A stretch of 34,142 nt of DNA. Origin: Acinetobacter sp. A2. GTDB lineage: Bacteria; Pseudomonadota; Gammaproteobacteria; Pseudomonadales; Moraxellaceae. The stretch covers positions 56,477 through 90,618 of the forward strand of contig NZ_JAAZQX010000007.1 in NCBI RefSeq assembly GCF_012371325.1, read 5' to 3'. Both the position numbers and the translations under genes were made by a program. Below, one piece after another: positions 9,275-19,868 of the stretch (position 1 is the first letter of the stretch; each line of letters opens with the position of its first letter). The notes beneath the pieces are model-generated. The model saw only the letters and a list, made by a program, of their open reading frames with translations, made no database searches and was not told the origin of the DNA.

Positions 9275-11350
9275 TTATTCAGGTAGTTTAAAGTCAGTTA
9301 CAGATTCACGTAATGATTCTGCCATGTTGGCCAACTCAGATACCGAACGTGCTGTATCAAAGGTTGCCGTTGTGGTTTGCGAGGTAATTTCTTGTACAAC
9401 GTTCATCGTAGTTGCAATGTGACCTGCAGACGCAGACTGTAGTTTTGCAGCATCCGAAATGTTAGAAATCAATTTCGCAAGGTTGCTCGATACCGTTTGA
9501 ATCTCATCGAGTGCAACACCCGCATCCTTAGATAAGTTCGCACCACGTACAACCTCAGAAGTCGTTTGTTCCATCGAAATTACGGCTTCGTTGGTATCGG
9601 TCTGAATCGTTTTAACCAGTGTTTCAATCTGTTTGGTTGCAGATGCTGAACGTTCTGCTAGACGCTGTACCTCATCCGCAACGACCGCGAAACCACGACC
9701 TGCTTCACCCGCCATAGACGCCTGAATTGCTGCGTTCAATGCCAAGATGTTGGTTTGGTCGGCAATATCGTTAATCAAGGCAACGATGTTACCAATCTCT
9801 TGTGAAGATTCACCCAAACGCTTAATACGCTTAGAGGTTTCTTGAATCTGCTCACGAATGATATCCATACCTTCAATTGAACGGTTTACAACGTCTGCAC
9901 CATTCGATGCGATATGTACCGAACGTTCTGCTACCGCAGCGGATTCTTCCGCGTTGGCAGATACTTGGTCAATCGACATTGCCATTTCGTTAATCGCCGC
10001 AGATGCACCTGCAATTTCTTGCGCCTGATGTTCAGAAGCTTCTGCTAACTGGTTGGTAATGTTCTGCGTAGTTGCCGTATATTGTGCAACTTCGTGTGAT
10101 GTTTCATGAATACGCGATACAAGGTCACGTAATTGGTCAATCGCGAAGTTAATCGAGTCAGCAATTGCGCCTGTAAAGTCTTCCGATACCGTTGCGTATG
10201 AACGTAAGTCACCATCTGCAAGGTCGGCGATCTCATCGAGTAGACGTAAAATCGCGTTTTGGTTACGGTCATATTCATCTTGTAGACGAACCACACGAGT
10301 TTTATCGGCTTCACCACGTAAGCCAAGTAATTTGAATACACAGAACAAGAATGCAAGTAAGGCTGCAATTAAGCCAATTGCTGGAATTGCAATAGACCAA
10401 CCTGAACTGCCAGACAATTTATTTAAATTACTTAAAAGTTTATCAGACTGGTCAAAAATAGAAGATGAAGCCTGACGTACTTTTACAATTTGAGTAGAGT
10501 TACTTAAAACGGTTGCAGCAGCAGATTTCAATACATCTTCATATTCTGCTTGAATACCTGTTAATGACTCACGTAAGTCTTCTTGTGCAATACGTTGTAC
10601 ACCCAGCTCTGCACTACCATTTAACTGTGCAGCCAAATACGCACCGAAAGTTTCAGTATCGGCACTGAAGTCATCCGCAGATTCACGTGAACTATCTGTA
10701 CCTGTTAACACAGAGCTAATTGAACGCAAGATACGTTCTGCAATGAATACCTGGTTTTTTGCAATTACAACCTGGCTACTTGGCATATCTTGACGTGCCA
10801 TTTGGTCAACCATCAAGTTATATTCAGCCTGAATACCTGGAATGGTTTCACTGATTGCAATGTTAGTGTCATAAAGTTGGTTAATGATTTTTTGTTGCGA
10901 AGCAATCAAATCAATATTTTCAGAAACCGATTTCCACTGTGTTTCAACTTCACGCAACGTGTCTGTACTAGCATGAATGTCTTTAACCGTTTCTAAGTTT
11001 TCTGCAAAAGATTTTTGCGAATCAGTCAAATTTTTGATTGATTCAGGCGTACCTGATGCAGTTGCTTCAGTCGCTTGACGTGAAATGGTTTGTGACAATA
11101 GACGTAAATCACCCAAACTACGGGTAAAATCGTTATTACGCGGCACACTATAAAAAAGGTATAGCAACAGGAAAAGCGATAAGATGATACAAAAAGCTGC
11201 GCCTAAAATAAGTGGCTTAGATTTTTCTGTTTCACCAAATACACTCGCAAACTCATCAGTTCGCGTTTGTAATTTTGCCACAAAACCTGGCCCACTTGCT
11301 TTACGAACAGTTTCTTCGCCTGAATTTTTCTTTTTAAGTTTAAAGCCCAT
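9275..11350 (-). CDS. pilJ: PilJ, methyl-accepting chemoreceptor of the type IV pilus system
   Basis: This 691-residue chemoreceptor has two membrane helices (about 47-68 and 319-341) enclosing a periplasmic sensor of about 250 mostly helical residues, of the PilJ N-terminal type. A cytoplasmic HAMP-like region (about 345-415) and a long coiled coil follow. The kinase-contacting tip is at about 526-570, with [20 protein letters not shown] and [16 protein letters not shown]. In related systems PilJ senses pilus retraction or surface contact and drives ChpA through the CheW-like PilI. A GGGGAGAAG ribosome site precedes the ATG, 46 bases after pilI. No methyltransferase or methylesterase gene accompanies it here, unlike pilK and chpB in P. 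aeruginosa. Confidence 0.96.
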   Translation of the reverse strand: MGFKLKKKNSGEETVRKASGPGFVAKLQTRTDEFASVFGETEKSKPLILGAAFCIILSLFLLLYLFYSVPRNNDFTRSLGDLRLLSQTISRQATEATASGTPESIKNLTDSQKSFAENLETVKDIHASTDTLREVETQWKSVSENIDLIASQQKIINQLYDTNIAISETIPGIQAEYNLMVDQMARQDMPSSQVVIAKNQVFIAERILRSISSVLTGTDSSRESADDFSADTETFGAYLAAQLNGSAELGVQRIAQEDLRESLTGIQAEYEDVLKSAAATVLSNSTQIVKVRQASSSIFDQSDKLLSNLNKLSGSSGWSIAIPAIGLIAALLAFLFCVFKLLGLRGEADKTRVVRLQDEYDRNQNAILRLLDEIADLADGDLRSYATVSEDFTGAIADSINFAIDQLRDLVSRIHETSHEVAQYTATTQNITNQLAEASEHQAQEIAGASAAINEMAMSIDQVSANAEESAAVAERSVHIASNGADVVNRSIEGMDIIREQIQETSKRIKRLGESSQEIGNIVALINDIADQTNILALNAAIQASMAGEAGRGFAVVADEVQRLAERSASATKQIETLVKTIQTDTNEAVISMEQTTSEVVRGANLSKDAGVALDEIQTVSSNLAKLISNISDAAKLQSASAGHIATTMNVVQEITSQTTTATFDTARSVSELANMAESLRESVTDFKLPE

Positions 11351-11396
11351 GCAGCTTCTCCCCGATTGACGCCTTCATTTTTTAGGTGCGCGACAG

Positions 11397-11933
11397 TTAA
11401 TTTATAAATTTTATAGATGCGTTCATGTATTTTGGGTTTTGCAATAAACGACTAAATAAGAAAACATGCCATTGTTGGTTATGCTGGTGAAAATAGCCCT
11501 GACAATATTCTTGTAAATTACTTTCTAAATCATTGTGTTTAGAGAAGAAACTTTTCTTATTAAAGTGCTGTATACCCAAAACTTGATCTACAACCAAACC
11601 GACATAATGGTCATTATGACTAATACACATTACTTTTTGAGTAGGTGAATATTGGCTGCTTTGCCCAGAAACATAATGTGCCAAATCTGAAACTGAGAGC
11701 AATCTACCCCGAATATTGGCCAAACCGACCACCCAAGGTTGGGTGTTCGGAACTGGTGTGTATTTCGGTGGGTAAATAACCTCAGAAACCTCTCCCAATG
11801 GAGCAACAAAATATTGCCCCATCATCTCAAAAGCAATGCCTGACCAGCGGTTTACCTCATTTTCGGTACTAACGTAGTTTTTGTTACCACGTTTAGATAA
11901 CCGAAGTAATTCAATAAAACCATTTGCAGCCAT
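11397..11933 (-). CDS. pilI: PilI, CheW-like coupling protein
   Basis: This 178-residue cytoplasmic protein carries a single CheW domain from about residue 33 to the end: GIAFEMMGQYFVAPLGEVSEV, then PWVVGLANIRGRLLSVSDLAHYV and HNDHYVGLVVDQVLGIQHF, which is the usual CheW order. It links the PilJ receptor to the ChpA kinase. It starts three bases after the pilH stop codon, with AGGATAAG (overlapping the end of pilH) as ribosome site. That arrangement suggests coupled translation. Its position between pilH and pilJ is the standard order of the cluster. Confidence 0.93.
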   Translation of the reverse strand: MAANGFIELLRLSKRGNKNYVSTENEVNRWSGIAFEMMGQYFVAPLGEVSEVIYPPKYTPVPNTQPWVVGLANIRGRLLSVSDLAHYVSGQSSQYSPTQKVMCISHNDHYVGLVVDQVLGIQHFNKKSFFSKHNDLESNLQEYCQGYFHQHNQQWHVFLFSRLLQNPKYMNASIKFIN

Positions 11934-11936
11934 AGC

Positions 11937-12305
11937 TTATCCTGCATTTAGATGTTGATTAATCACATCAATTAATTGTTTTTCGTCAACAGGTTTGGTT
12001 AAGTAATCGCTTGCACCTTGGCGTTTCCCCCAAACACGATCGGTTGCCTGATCTTTGGTACTCACAATTACAATTGGAATGTGTTTAGTGGTATCACCAC
12101 GCGAAATTTGACGTGTTGCCTGAAAGCCATTCACGCCTGGCATAACCACATCCATTAATACTAAATCTGGTAATTCAGCTTGCGCCATGGTCACGCCATC
12201 TGCACCATTCGCTGCTTCAATGACTTCAAAACCATGCTTGGTCAAGATTTCTCTGAAGCGGAATGTTTCTGTAGGTGAATCATCTACAATAAGAATACGA
12301 GCCAT
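11937..12305 (-). CDS. pilH: PilH, CheY-like response regulator
   Basis: This stand-alone receiver domain has 122 residues: acidic pocket D8/D9 (ILIVDDSP), phospho-acceptor D52 (VLMDVVMPG), T83 in VSTKD and K104 in YLTKP. There is no output domain. In the type IV pilus chemosensory system PilH acts with PilG downstream of ChpA, and is generally linked to pilus retraction or to acting as a phosphate sink. The ATG at 12305 is chosen because GGGGA lies 7 bases before it. A TTG four codons upstream is in frame but overlaps that ribosome site. It follows pilG by 32 bases. Confidence 0.94.
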   Translation of the reverse strand: MARILIVDDSPTETFRFREILTKHGFEVIEAANGADGVTMAQAELPDLVLMDVVMPGVNGFQATRQISRGDTTKHIPIVIVSTKDQATDRVWGKRQGASDYLTKPVDEKQLIDVINQHLNAG

Positions 12306-12337
12306 TATTTTCCCCAATAAATCTAACTAACTAATAA

Positions 12338-12721
12338 TTATGCTGTCACGTGGTTACGAATGGCGTTTAATAATTCATCTTTACTAAATGGTTTAGTCAG
12401 ATACTCATCAGAACCTACTACACGTCCTTTGGCTTGGTCAAATAAACCATCTTTACTTGATAGCATAATGACAGGAATGTTTTGGTAGTTTTGCGAGTTT
12501 TTAATTAAGGCACACGTTTGGTAACCATCTAGGCGTGGCATCATAATATCTACGAATACGATATCTGGATTTGATTCGGCAATTTTGGATAAAGCTTCAA
12601 ATCCATCAACTGCGGTAACCACTTCACAACCTTCACGCTGTAGAAGTGTTTCAGCTGTACGGCGAATGGTTTTTGAATCATCAATCACCATGACTTTTAG
12701 ATTTTGGAATTTATCGTCCAT
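12338..12721 (-). CDS. pilG: PilG, CheY-like response regulator
   Basis: This 127-residue single receiver domain has acidic pocket D14/D15 (VMVIDDSKT), phospho-acceptor D58 (VFVDIMMPRLDGY), S88/S89 in IMLSSKD and K110 in YLTKPFS. It is the first gene of the chemosensory operon. PilG is the regulator that ChpA phosphorylates to promote pilus extension in related species. An AAGGG ribosome site lies eight bases before the ATG. The promoter should lie in 12722-12996, which separates it from the divergent gene. I see only weak candidates there, such as a TTGAAA with a TTAAAA 17 bases later, and do not annotate one. Confidence 0.95.
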   Translation of the reverse strand: MDDKFQNLKVMVIDDSKTIRRTAETLLQREGCEVVTAVDGFEALSKIAESNPDIVFVDIMMPRLDGYQTCALIKNSQNYQNIPVIMLSSKDGLFDQAKGRVVGSDEYLTKPFSKDELLNAIRNHVTA

Positions 12722-12996
12722 TCAATGACCCTTCCCATTTTGTTTGTACAAGCAACTGAGTAGAAATTTTTACACATTGATCGTATTTTTAACATATCTT
12801 TACTTGTAGTTTCAACGAACATATTTAGCTTGAAGCTACACTTTTACACCATTATCACCAAATCACTCACACTTTCTGGTGACCATCGATATTTTTTTAT
12901 CGGTTGTGTTTTTTTAATTTCTAATTTTGATCTAATATAACACTATATATTACGTTTAATTTAAGTAATTTAGTCAACTTTCATTTGGGGGACAAC

Positions 12997-13641
12997 GTGA
13001 GCACTTATTTTGCACAATTACTCGCCGTCAAATTAAAACAAAACAAAAAGTCGTTCAAAATGGCGATGCTAGCGTTGCTTCTGTTTCCCTCTGCTCAATT
13101 GATGGCTGAAACTCAAAATAAAGCAGTATGGTATCGTTATTATGATCAAAAAGGCGTAGCCAATATTAGCAGCAATGTGACCCCAAATCATATCCGCTAT
13201 GGCTATGAGGCTTTGGATCGGAACATGCAAGTGATTCAGCGTGCTCGTCCCTATAATACTGAAACCGATATTAAAAAAGCACCACAACGTGCTGCTCAAG
13301 CACGTCAGAGTGAGTCGGACCAGCGTCTAAAAAAAGCCTATACCAACAGTCAAACTGCCACCATTAAGAGAAATAACACTTTAGCGCACATTAAAAAGCA
13401 AATTAGCTTTCAACAAGAACAACTCAAGCAACTCCAAACTGACCGTATTAGTTTTAAACGTCAGGAAATGGAGTATTTACGTAAAGTTAAGCCTGTACCA
13501 CCACAACTGAAAACCAATTTAGACAATAACTTAAAAAATATTGAATTAAAAAAAGATATGATTCAATCTTTACAAACAAGCTATCGAAATACCCAAGCAG
13601 AATACGACAGAATTATTCAACGCCTCAGAGCCCTAGAATAG
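12997..13641 (+). CDS. Secreted DUF4124-like protein with C-terminal coiled coil
   Basis: The protein is about 214 residues. Its rather long N-region (KLKQNKKSFK) is followed by a hydrophobic core and a likely signal peptidase site after A37 (QLMA-ETQ). The mature start (AVWYRYYDQKGVANISSNVTP, cut short here) resembles the small DUF4124 domain, found at the start of many periplasmic proteins of unknown role. Residues about 95-210 are charged, Gln- and Lys-rich and probably form a helical coiled coil. The GTG at 12997 is chosen because GGGGGA lies just upstream. An in-frame TTG four codons earlier overlaps that ribosome site. The gene is divergent from pilG, which suggests but does not prove a link to pili. 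Confidence 0.8.
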   Translation: MSTYFAQLLAVKLKQNKKSFKMAMLALLLFPSAQLMAETQNKAVWYRYYDQKGVANISSNVTPNHIRYGYEALDRNMQVIQRARPYNTETDIKKAPQRAAQARQSESDQRLKKAYTNSQTATIKRNNTLAHIKKQISFQQEQLKQLQTDRISFKRQEMEYLRKVKPVPPQLKTNLDNNLKNIELKKDMIQSLQTSYRNTQAEYDRIIQRLRALE

Positions 13642-13655
13642 GGCTGGCTTTTTTT
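13629..13655 (+). terminator. Terminator whose stem contains the stop codon
   Basis: AGCCCTA (13629-13635) pairs with TAGGGCT (13639-13645), and seven T residues follow at 13649-13655. The TAG stop of the DUF4124-like gene (13639-13641) forms the start of the right arm. It separates that gene from the RND pump genes that begin 38 bases later. Confidence 0.8.
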
Positions 13656-13693
13656 GCGTTGTCATTTTGACATTAAAATAAGGACAAATATGC

Positions 13694-14827
13694 ATGCACA
13701 TTGCACAGCGTATCGCATTCATTTTTAATCAACAACCTTTGCCACTTCTTCGGATCAGTACACTTGGGTTATGTGTATTTCTTTCTGCCTGCCAAAAAAA
13801 TGAAACAGAAAATGTTGCTCCCACACCAGAAAAAATAGAATTAATTCAACAAGATTTAGTTACCATCCAGCAAGGCAGTGCCATCGAAAAAACTGCCTTT
13901 ACAGGCACCGTGCGTGCGGTCAATCAAAGTAGTATTCAATCGCAAGTCAGCGCCACTGCCACATCCGTGAATGTGAAAGTGGGTGATGCAGTGCAACGTG
14001 GGCAAACCTTGGTTCGTCTGAACAATCAAGACAATGCTGCACGCTTGGCGCAAACACGCGCCAATTTGGCCGCAACCCAAGCTCAAGCCAACCAAGCTCG
14101 GAATATGATGCAGCGAAAAAAACGCCTGCTCGATCAAGGTTTTATTTCACAGGTTGAATATGAACAAAGTCAGTTGGACTATCGTGCGCAAATTGAAAAT
14201 GTGCGGGTACAACAAGCCAATGTAGATATTGCACTCAAAGCCGATCAAGACGGCACGATTACAAGCCCTATACGTGGCGTTATTACTCAGCGTCAAGTAG
14301 AACCAGGGCAAACTGTTGCTGTAGGACAGACTTTATTTGAAGTGGTCGATCCTTCACGCTTAGAAATTCAAGCCAAATTACCAAGTGACTTACAGGCAGC
14401 CCTGAAAGTGGGACAAAAAATTGAATATCAATTGCAAGGTCACAACAACACACTCAATGCCCAGATTAGTCGTGTTTCTCCTGTTGCAGATTTAGCCAGT
14501 CGTCAAATTGAGTTTTTTGCCACTCCATTAGAAGCCCTCCCCTCACTTAGTATTGGTGCTTTTGTAGATGGTCATATTTTGGCAAGCAATCAAATTTCAG
14601 GGCAAATTATTCCACTTAACACCATCCACAATATAGAAAACAAGCCTTATGTATGGGTTATTCGTGATCAAAAAATTGCACGTATAGACGTTACTGTTTT
14701 AGAACAACGCTATAGCGACAATACCGCTGTGATTCAAGGCTTACAACCCAATGACTTGGTCAGTCGTGTTAGCTTTCAGCCTGATCAAATTCAGCAACCT
14801 GTAATCATTCAAAAACAGCCGCAATAG
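13694..14827 (+). CDS. RND efflux periplasmic adaptor (membrane fusion) lipoprotein
   Basis: This 377-residue adaptor belongs to the HlyD/AcrA type. The N-terminal signal ends in a lipobox, L30-S-A-C33, so the protein should be lipid-anchored on the periplasmic side. Domains in order: barrel-sandwich half (VKVGDAVQRGQTLVRL, about 94-109), a helical hairpin of about 65 residues, the second lipoyl half (GVITQRQVEPGQTVAVGQTLF, cut short here) and a beta-barrel. It should connect the permease encoded 54 bases downstream to an outer-membrane channel. The start ATG has AAGGAC upstream. A second ATG four bases earlier is out of frame. The substrate cannot be told from sequence. Confidence 0.93.
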   Translation: MHIAQRIAFIFNQQPLPLLRISTLGLCVFLSACQKNETENVAPTPEKIELIQQDLVTIQQGSAIEKTAFTGTVRAVNQSSIQSQVSATATSVNVKVGDAVQRGQTLVRLNNQDNAARLAQTRANLAATQAQANQARNMMQRKKRLLDQGFISQVEYEQSQLDYRAQIENVRVQQANVDIALKADQDGTITSPIRGVITQRQVEPGQTVAVGQTLFEVVDPSRLEIQAKLPSDLQAALKVGQKIEYQLQGHNNTLNAQISRVSPVADLASRQIEFFATPLEALPSLSIGAFVDGHILASNQISGQIIPLNTIHNIENKPYVWVIRDQKIARIDVTVLEQRYSDNTAVIQGLQPNDLVSRVSFQPDQIQQPVIIQKQPQ

Positions 14828-14881
14828 TACGCAAATATTGTATTGAATCTGTCCAATAAATAAAAAATCAGGATCGTTGTT

Positions 14882-17800
14882 ATGTGGTTTACCCGAGTTA
14901 GTGTCAAGTACCCTGTTTTTACCATCATGATGATGTTCTGTCTGATGGTGCTTGGCTTGGCCTCATGGCAACGTATGGGTGTAGAAGAATTTCCTGATGT
15001 CGACTTCCCTTTTGTGGTGGTTTATACCAGCTATCCGGGCGCCTCACCTGAAACAGTCGAGTCTGAAATTACCAAGAAAATGGAAGATCAGATCAATACC
15101 ATTTCTGGACTAAAACAACTGGTTTCACAATCTAGTGAAGGACTGTCTACCATCATTGCCGAATTCAATTTGGATGTTCCTTCAGCAGTCGCGGCACAAG
15201 ATGTACGTGATAAAATTTCTTCAGTCAGTGCAGAGTTTCGTGATGAAATTCAAGACCCTGTGGTAGAGCGATACGATCCAACAGCCAATGCGGTCATGTC
15301 GATTGTATTTGAATCATCACAAATGTCTCTGCGGGATTTGAGCTCCTATTTAGATCAACAAATTGTGCCACAACTGCGCACCGTATCAGGCGTGGGCACT
15401 GTCAATTTACTGGGTGATGCACAACGACAAATTCGGATTGAAGTTGATCCACAAAAATTAATGAGTTTTGGCATAGGAGTTGATCAGGTCATCAATACCC
15501 TTAAAGCTGAAAATATTGAGGTTCCTGGCGGCACGCTCAAGCAGGCCAACAGTGAGTTGGTGGTCGAAATCCAATCCAAAGTTATCCACCCATTGGCTTT
15601 TGGCGATTTGATTATTGCCAATAAAAATGGCGCACCGATCTTTTTAAAACAAGTGGCGACCATTCAAGACAGCCAAGCCGAGTTGGAAACCAGTGCATTT
15701 TTAAATGGACAAACTGCCGTTGCAGTCGACATTTTACGCAGCTCCGACTCCAACGTCATTGAGGTGGTGGATAACACCTACAAAACTCTGGATCGCATTC
15801 AAGAGCAACTCCCTGCGGACATTACCGCGAAAGTCGTGGTGGATTCCTCTAAAGGCATTCGTGGCAGTATTCGTGATGTCGCGCGTACGATTATTGAAGG
15901 TGCCATACTTGCAGTCCTAATTGTACTGCTGTTTCTAGGTTCATTTCGTTCTACAGCCATTACAGGGCTGACCTTACCCATTGCCCTACTGGGTACACTA
16001 ACCTTTATTTGGGCATTTGGTTTTACCATCAACATGATGACCTTGCTGGCGCTCTCGCTCAGTATTGGCTTATTAATTGATGATGCAATTGTGGTGCGTG
16101 AGAATATTGTACGTCACGCCGATATGGGTAAAGATCATGTTATTGCAGCTTTAGATGGCACCAAAGAAATTGGCTTAGCGGTTCTCGCTACAACCTTGAC
16201 CATTGTTGCGGTATTTTTGCCCGTTGCATTTATGGGCGGCATTATTGGGCGTTTCTTTTATCAGTTTGGTGTGACTGTAAGTACCGCTGTACTGATTTCT
16301 ATGTTTGTCAGTTTTACCCTAGACCCAATGCTATCTGCACATTGGGCAGAAAAAACCAATCCAAATAAAAAACCAGGTCGTATAAAACGCTTCCTCAATT
16401 GGATTTCCCACAAGCTGGATAACTTAAGCACGCATTACGAGAAATTATTAAAACTGGCACTACGTTTTCGGGTCATCACCCTCTTGATTGCTGTAAGCTC
16501 TTTGTTCGGCGCGCTGGGATTATCCAAACTGATTGGAACTGAGTTTGTTCCCGTTCCAGATAAAGGTGAAATTCGGATTAAATTTGAAACCCCTGTAGAT
16601 GCCTCTTTGGAATATTCACAAGCCAAACTACAACAAGTGGATTACATTATCCGTCAACACCCCGAAGTTCGTACAACTTATGGCGTTATTAATAGCGTAA
16701 CGGATCGGGGTAAAAACCATGCTAGTTTACGTGTTACCGTTAGCCCGCGTAATGAACGCCAACAAAGCCTGACTGATCTCAACAATGAATTCCGTCAGCG
16801 TTTGCAAAGTGTTGCAGGCATTAGTATTACCTCGGTGGCTTCTGCGGACGAAACAGTATCTGGTGGTCAAAAGCCCGTGATGATTTCCATTAAAGGCCCA
16901 GATTTAGCCGAACTACAAAAAATTTCTGACCGCTTTATGTCCGAAATTGCACAGGTAGAGGGGATTGTCGATTTAGAAAGTTCACTGAAAGCGCCTAAAC
17001 CTACGCTTGGTGTGCATATAAATCGTGTCTTAGCCAGTGATTTAGGATTATCAGTCAATCAAATTGCCAATATTATCCGACCACTCATCGCTGGGGATAA
17101 TGTTACGACATGGCAAGATGAACGTGGTGAAACCTATGATGTGAACGTGCGCCTAACCGAAAACCAACGCAGTCTGCCAAGTGATGTACAAAGCATGTAT
17201 TTGACTTCACAAAAAACTGATTCCAATGGACAAAGCATTCTAGTGCCTTTGGCGAGTGTTGCGAGCTTTGAAGAAAGCCTCGGTGCAGCACAAATTAACC
17301 GAAGAGATTTAGCTCGTGAAGTTTTGGTAGAAGCGAACACCGCAGGTCGACCTGCAGGTGACATTGGTGCCGACATACAAAAAATTCAGGATAATTTTAA
17401 GCTCCCTGCGGGCTATAGTTTTGACACCCAAGGTTCCAATGCCGATATGGCCGAATCTGCGGGTTATGCACTCACAGCAATTACACTCTCCATCGTATTT
17501 ATTTATATTGTTTTAGGCTCGCAATTTAACAGCTTTATTCACCCCGCAGCAATTATGGCTTCTTTGCCGTTGTCGCTGATTGGTGTGTTCTTGGCGCTGT
17601 TTATTTTTAATTCCACCATGAACCTATTTTCTATTATTGGCATTATTATGCTGATGGGACTGGTGACCAAAAATGCGATTCTACTGATTGATTTTATAAA
17701 GAAAGCCATGGATCAAGGTGAGTCACGTTATGACGCCATTATTGCCGCAGGTAAAACCAGACTACGCCCTATTTTAATGACCACCAGTGCCATGGTAATG

Positions 17801-17986
17801 GGGATGGTGCCCCTCGCCCTTGGATTGGGAGAAGGCGGTGAGCAAAGTGCACCTATGGCACATGCTGTTATTGGTGGTGTGATTACATCTACCCTGCTGA
17901 CCTTAGTTGTTGTACCCGTGATTTTCACTTACTTAGATGACTTTAAAAACTTTATGCTGCGCCAAACCCGAAAATTGCTTTCATAG
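14882..17986 (+). CDS. RND multidrug efflux permease, HAE1 (AcrB-like) family
   Basis: This 1034-residue proton-driven inner-membrane pump is of usual RND length. It has an N-terminal helix ([20 protein letters not shown]), the large periplasmic loop with [11 protein letters not shown], then a helix bundle with the proton-relay pair D400/D401 in [12 protein letters not shown], a second periplasmic loop, and the C-terminal bundle with K930 in [13 protein letters not shown]. These match AcrB D407/D408 and K940 in position. It works with the adaptor encoded just upstream. No outer-membrane factor or regulator gene is adjacent, so it presumably borrows a channel encoded elsewhere. It is distinct from a heavy-metal (CzcA) type. 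Which Acinetobacter pump this is cannot be decided here, so no symbol is given. Confidence 0.95.
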   Translation: MWFTRVSVKYPVFTIMMMFCLMVLGLASWQRMGVEEFPDVDFPFVVVYTSYPGASPETVESEITKKMEDQINTISGLKQLVSQSSEGLSTIIAEFNLDVPSAVAAQDVRDKISSVSAEFRDEIQDPVVERYDPTANAVMSIVFESSQMSLRDLSSYLDQQIVPQLRTVSGVGTVNLLGDAQRQIRIEVDPQKLMSFGIGVDQVINTLKAENIEVPGGTLKQANSELVVEIQSKVIHPLAFGDLIIANKNGAPIFLKQVATIQDSQAELETSAFLNGQTAVAVDILRSSDSNVIEVVDNTYKTLDRIQEQLPADITAKVVVDSSKGIRGSIRDVARTIIEGAILAVLIVLLFLGSFRSTAITGLTLPIALLGTLTFIWAFGFTINMMTLLALSLSIGLLIDDAIVVRENIVRHADMGKDHVIAALDGTKEIGLAVLATTLTIVAVFLPVAFMGGIIGRFFYQFGVTVSTAVLISMFVSFTLDPMLSAHWAEKTNPNKKPGRIKRFLNWISHKLDNLSTHYEKLLKLALRFRVITLLIAVSSLFGALGLSKLIGTEFVPVPDKGEIRIKFETPVDASLEYSQAKLQQVDYIIRQHPEVRTTYGVINSVTDRGKNHASLRVTVSPRNERQQSLTDLNNEFRQRLQSVAGISITSVASADETVSGGQKPVMISIKGPDLAELQKISDRFMSEIAQVEGIVDLESSLKAPKPTLGVHINRVLASDLGLSVNQIANIIRPLIAGDNVTTWQDERGETYDVNVRLTENQRSLPSDVQSMYLTSQKTDSNGQSILVPLASVASFEESLGAAQINRRDLAREVLVEANTAGRPAGDIGADIQKIQDNFKLPAGYSFDTQGSNADMAESAGYALTAITLSIVFIYIVLGSQFNSFIHPAAIMASLPLSLIGVFLALFIFNSTMNLFSIIGIIMLMGLVTKNAILLIDFIKKAMDQGESRYDAIIAAGKTRLRPILMTTSAMVMGMVPLALGLGEGGEQSAPMAHAVIGGVITSTLLTLVVVPVIFTYLDDFKNFMLRQTRKLLS

Positions 17987-18013
17987 CATCACATGACATT
18001 GACGCATAATGTA

Positions 18014-18052
18014 GGGGCTAAATTTTAACGCAAGCTTAGCCCCATTTTTATT
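18014..18052 (+). terminator. Terminator of the RND operon
   Basis: GGGGCTAA (18014-18021) pairs perfectly with TTAGCCCC (18036-18043) around a 14-base loop, followed by the T-rich ATTTTTATT. It lies 27 bases past the permease stop. A TATAAT at 18054-18059 directly after it could be the -10 box of the proS promoter, but no good -35 box is present. Confidence 0.8.
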
Positions 18053-18110
18053 GTATAATCTGGCTCTGAAAAAATTCCATTTTAACGCTTCTTTATTTAG
18101 GACAGTTTCC

Positions 18111-19826
18111 ATGCGCGCGAGTCGCTTTTTATTTGCTACGTTAAGAGAAACCCCAAACGATGCCGAGGTGATTTCTCACCAGCTGATGTTACGTGCGGGT
18201 ATGATTCGTAAATTGGCTTCAGGTTTATATACTTGGCTGCCAATGGGTGTGCGTGTGCTAAATAAAGTTGAAGCAATTGTTCGTGAAGAAATGAACCGCT
18301 CAGGCGCTTTGGAAACCTTTATGCCTGTTACGCAACCTGCTTCTCTTTGGGAAGAGTCAGGTCGCTATGTACAATATGGCCCAGAATTACTGCGCTTCAA
18401 TGATCGCCATAACAACCCTTTTGTACTTGGCCCAACCCATGAAGAAGTAATTACCGATTTAGCACGTAATGAATTAAAAAGTTATAAGCAATTACCTATT
18501 AACTTTTATCAAATCCAAACCAAATTCCGTGATGAAATTCGCCCTCGTTTTGGGGTGATGCGTTCACGTGAATTTATGATGAAAGATGCATACTCTTTCC
18601 ATACCGATCAAGCATCTTTACAAGAAACTTATGATGTCATGTACGACACTTACTGCCGTATTTTTACACGTTTAGGTTTAGATTTCCGCCCAGTACAAGC
18701 CGATACAGGCTCTATTGGTGGTTCAGGTTCGCATGAATTTCATGTTTTGGCATCAAGTGGTGAAGATGATATCGCCTTCTCTACCGAATCTGATTACGCA
18801 GCAAACATTGAAATGGCTGAAGCTATTTTAGTGGGTGAACGTGCGGCAGCAACACAAGAATTAAAAATTGTAGATACGCCAAATCAAAAAACCATTGCTG
18901 ATGTCACTGCATTTTTAGGTGCAAACAGCAATCAGTCTGTAAAAGCACTTTTGGTACAAGGTGTTGCCAATGAATCAGGACACGTTCCTGTAATTGCTTT
19001 ATTCTTACGTGGCGACCATGAGCTGAATGAAATTAAAGCAGAAAAACACCCACTGATTGCAGCCCCACTTACTTTTGCAACAGAAGCACAAATTGCAGAT
19101 TTAGGCTTAATTGCAGGTTTTGTTGGCCCACAAGGTTTACTTGAAAAAGGCATCACGGTGATTGTAGACCGTGCTGCATCAGTACTTTCAGATTTTATTG
19201 CAGGTGCAAACCAAATTGACCAACATGCAACAGGTGTGAACTGGGAGCGTGATGCACAATATACTGAAGTTTATGATTTGCGTAACGTGGTTGAAGGTGA
19301 TCCATCTCCAGATGGTAAAGGTACTTTACAAATTAAACGTGGTATTGAAGTCGGTCATATCTTCCAACTTGGCACTAAGTATTCAGAAGCTTTAGGCTGT
19401 AAAGTTCTTGGTGAAGATGGCAAGCCGTTTACCGTAACTATGGGATGTTATGGTATTGGTGTTACCCGTGTAGTTGCCTCTGCTATTGAACAAAACTTTG
19501 ATGATAAAGGCATCATCTGGCCTACAGCAATTGCTCCTTTTGAAGTTGCGATTGTGCCAATGAATGCACACAAATCACCACGCACATTAGAAGCAGCAGA
19601 AGCATTGTATGCAGAACTTCAAGCAGCAGGTTACGATGTGTTGTTAGATGATCGTAATGAACGCCCAGGGGTCAAATTCTCTGATTTAGAACTTACTGGA
19701 ATCCCACACCGTATTGTGATTGGTGAAAAAGGTTTAGATGCGGGTACTTTTGAATATAAAGGTCGTCGTGACTCTGAATCTGTAAATATCTCAAAAGAAG
19801 AGTTGTTGGCTAAAATTGCAAAATAA
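18111..19826 (+). CDS. proS: Prolyl-tRNA synthetase
   Basis: This is a class II aminoacyl-tRNA synthetase charging tRNA-Pro. The ATG at 18111 gives [20 protein letters not shown] and 571 residues, in line with the E. coli enzyme, and has AGGA nine bases upstream. An open frame further upstream is not supported. Visible blocks are PTHEEVITD near residue 110, motif 2 with [20 protein letters not shown], an inserted editing domain (about 220-400) of the bacterial type, [11 protein letters not shown] as motif 3 region, and a C-terminal anticodon-binding domain with [13 protein letters not shown]. The insertion shows a bacterial-type ProRS that can edit mischarged alanine. The gene appears monocistronic, with its own terminator. 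Confidence 0.97.
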   Translation: MRASRFLFATLRETPNDAEVISHQLMLRAGMIRKLASGLYTWLPMGVRVLNKVEAIVREEMNRSGALETFMPVTQPASLWEESGRYVQYGPELLRFNDRHNNPFVLGPTHEEVITDLARNELKSYKQLPINFYQIQTKFRDEIRPRFGVMRSREFMMKDAYSFHTDQASLQETYDVMYDTYCRIFTRLGLDFRPVQADTGSIGGSGSHEFHVLASSGEDDIAFSTESDYAANIEMAEAILVGERAAATQELKIVDTPNQKTIADVTAFLGANSNQSVKALLVQGVANESGHVPVIALFLRGDHELNEIKAEKHPLIAAPLTFATEAQIADLGLIAGFVGPQGLLEKGITVIVDRAASVLSDFIAGANQIDQHATGVNWERDAQYTEVYDLRNVVEGDPSPDGKGTLQIKRGIEVGHIFQLGTKYSEALGCKVLGEDGKPFTVTMGCYGIGVTRVVASAIEQNFDDKGIIWPTAIAPFEVAIVPMNAHKSPRTLEAAEALYAELQAAGYDVLLDDRNERPGVKFSDLELTGIPHRIVIGEKGLDAGTFEYKGRRDSESVNISKEELLAKIAK

Positions 19827-19834
19827 TTTGCTTT

Positions 19835-19866
19835 ATAAAAAATCCCGCTTACGCGGGATTTTTTAT
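19835..19866. terminator. Bidirectional terminator between proS and the secreted-protein operon
   Basis: AATCCCGC (19841-19848) and GCGGGATT (19853-19860) form a GC-rich stem with a TTAC loop. The flanking A-run and T-run (19837-19840, 19861-19864) extend it and give a U-tail in either direction. It lies 9 bases past the proS stop and abuts the stop of the converging gene at 19869. Confidence 0.92.
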
Positions 19867-19868
19867 TG

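Noticed and set aside
12722..12996. Strong divergent promoters between pilG and the DUF4124-like gene
   Set aside because: Several -35-like and -10-like boxes exist in this AT-rich stretch, but none combines good matches with 16-18 base spacing, so none is annotated.
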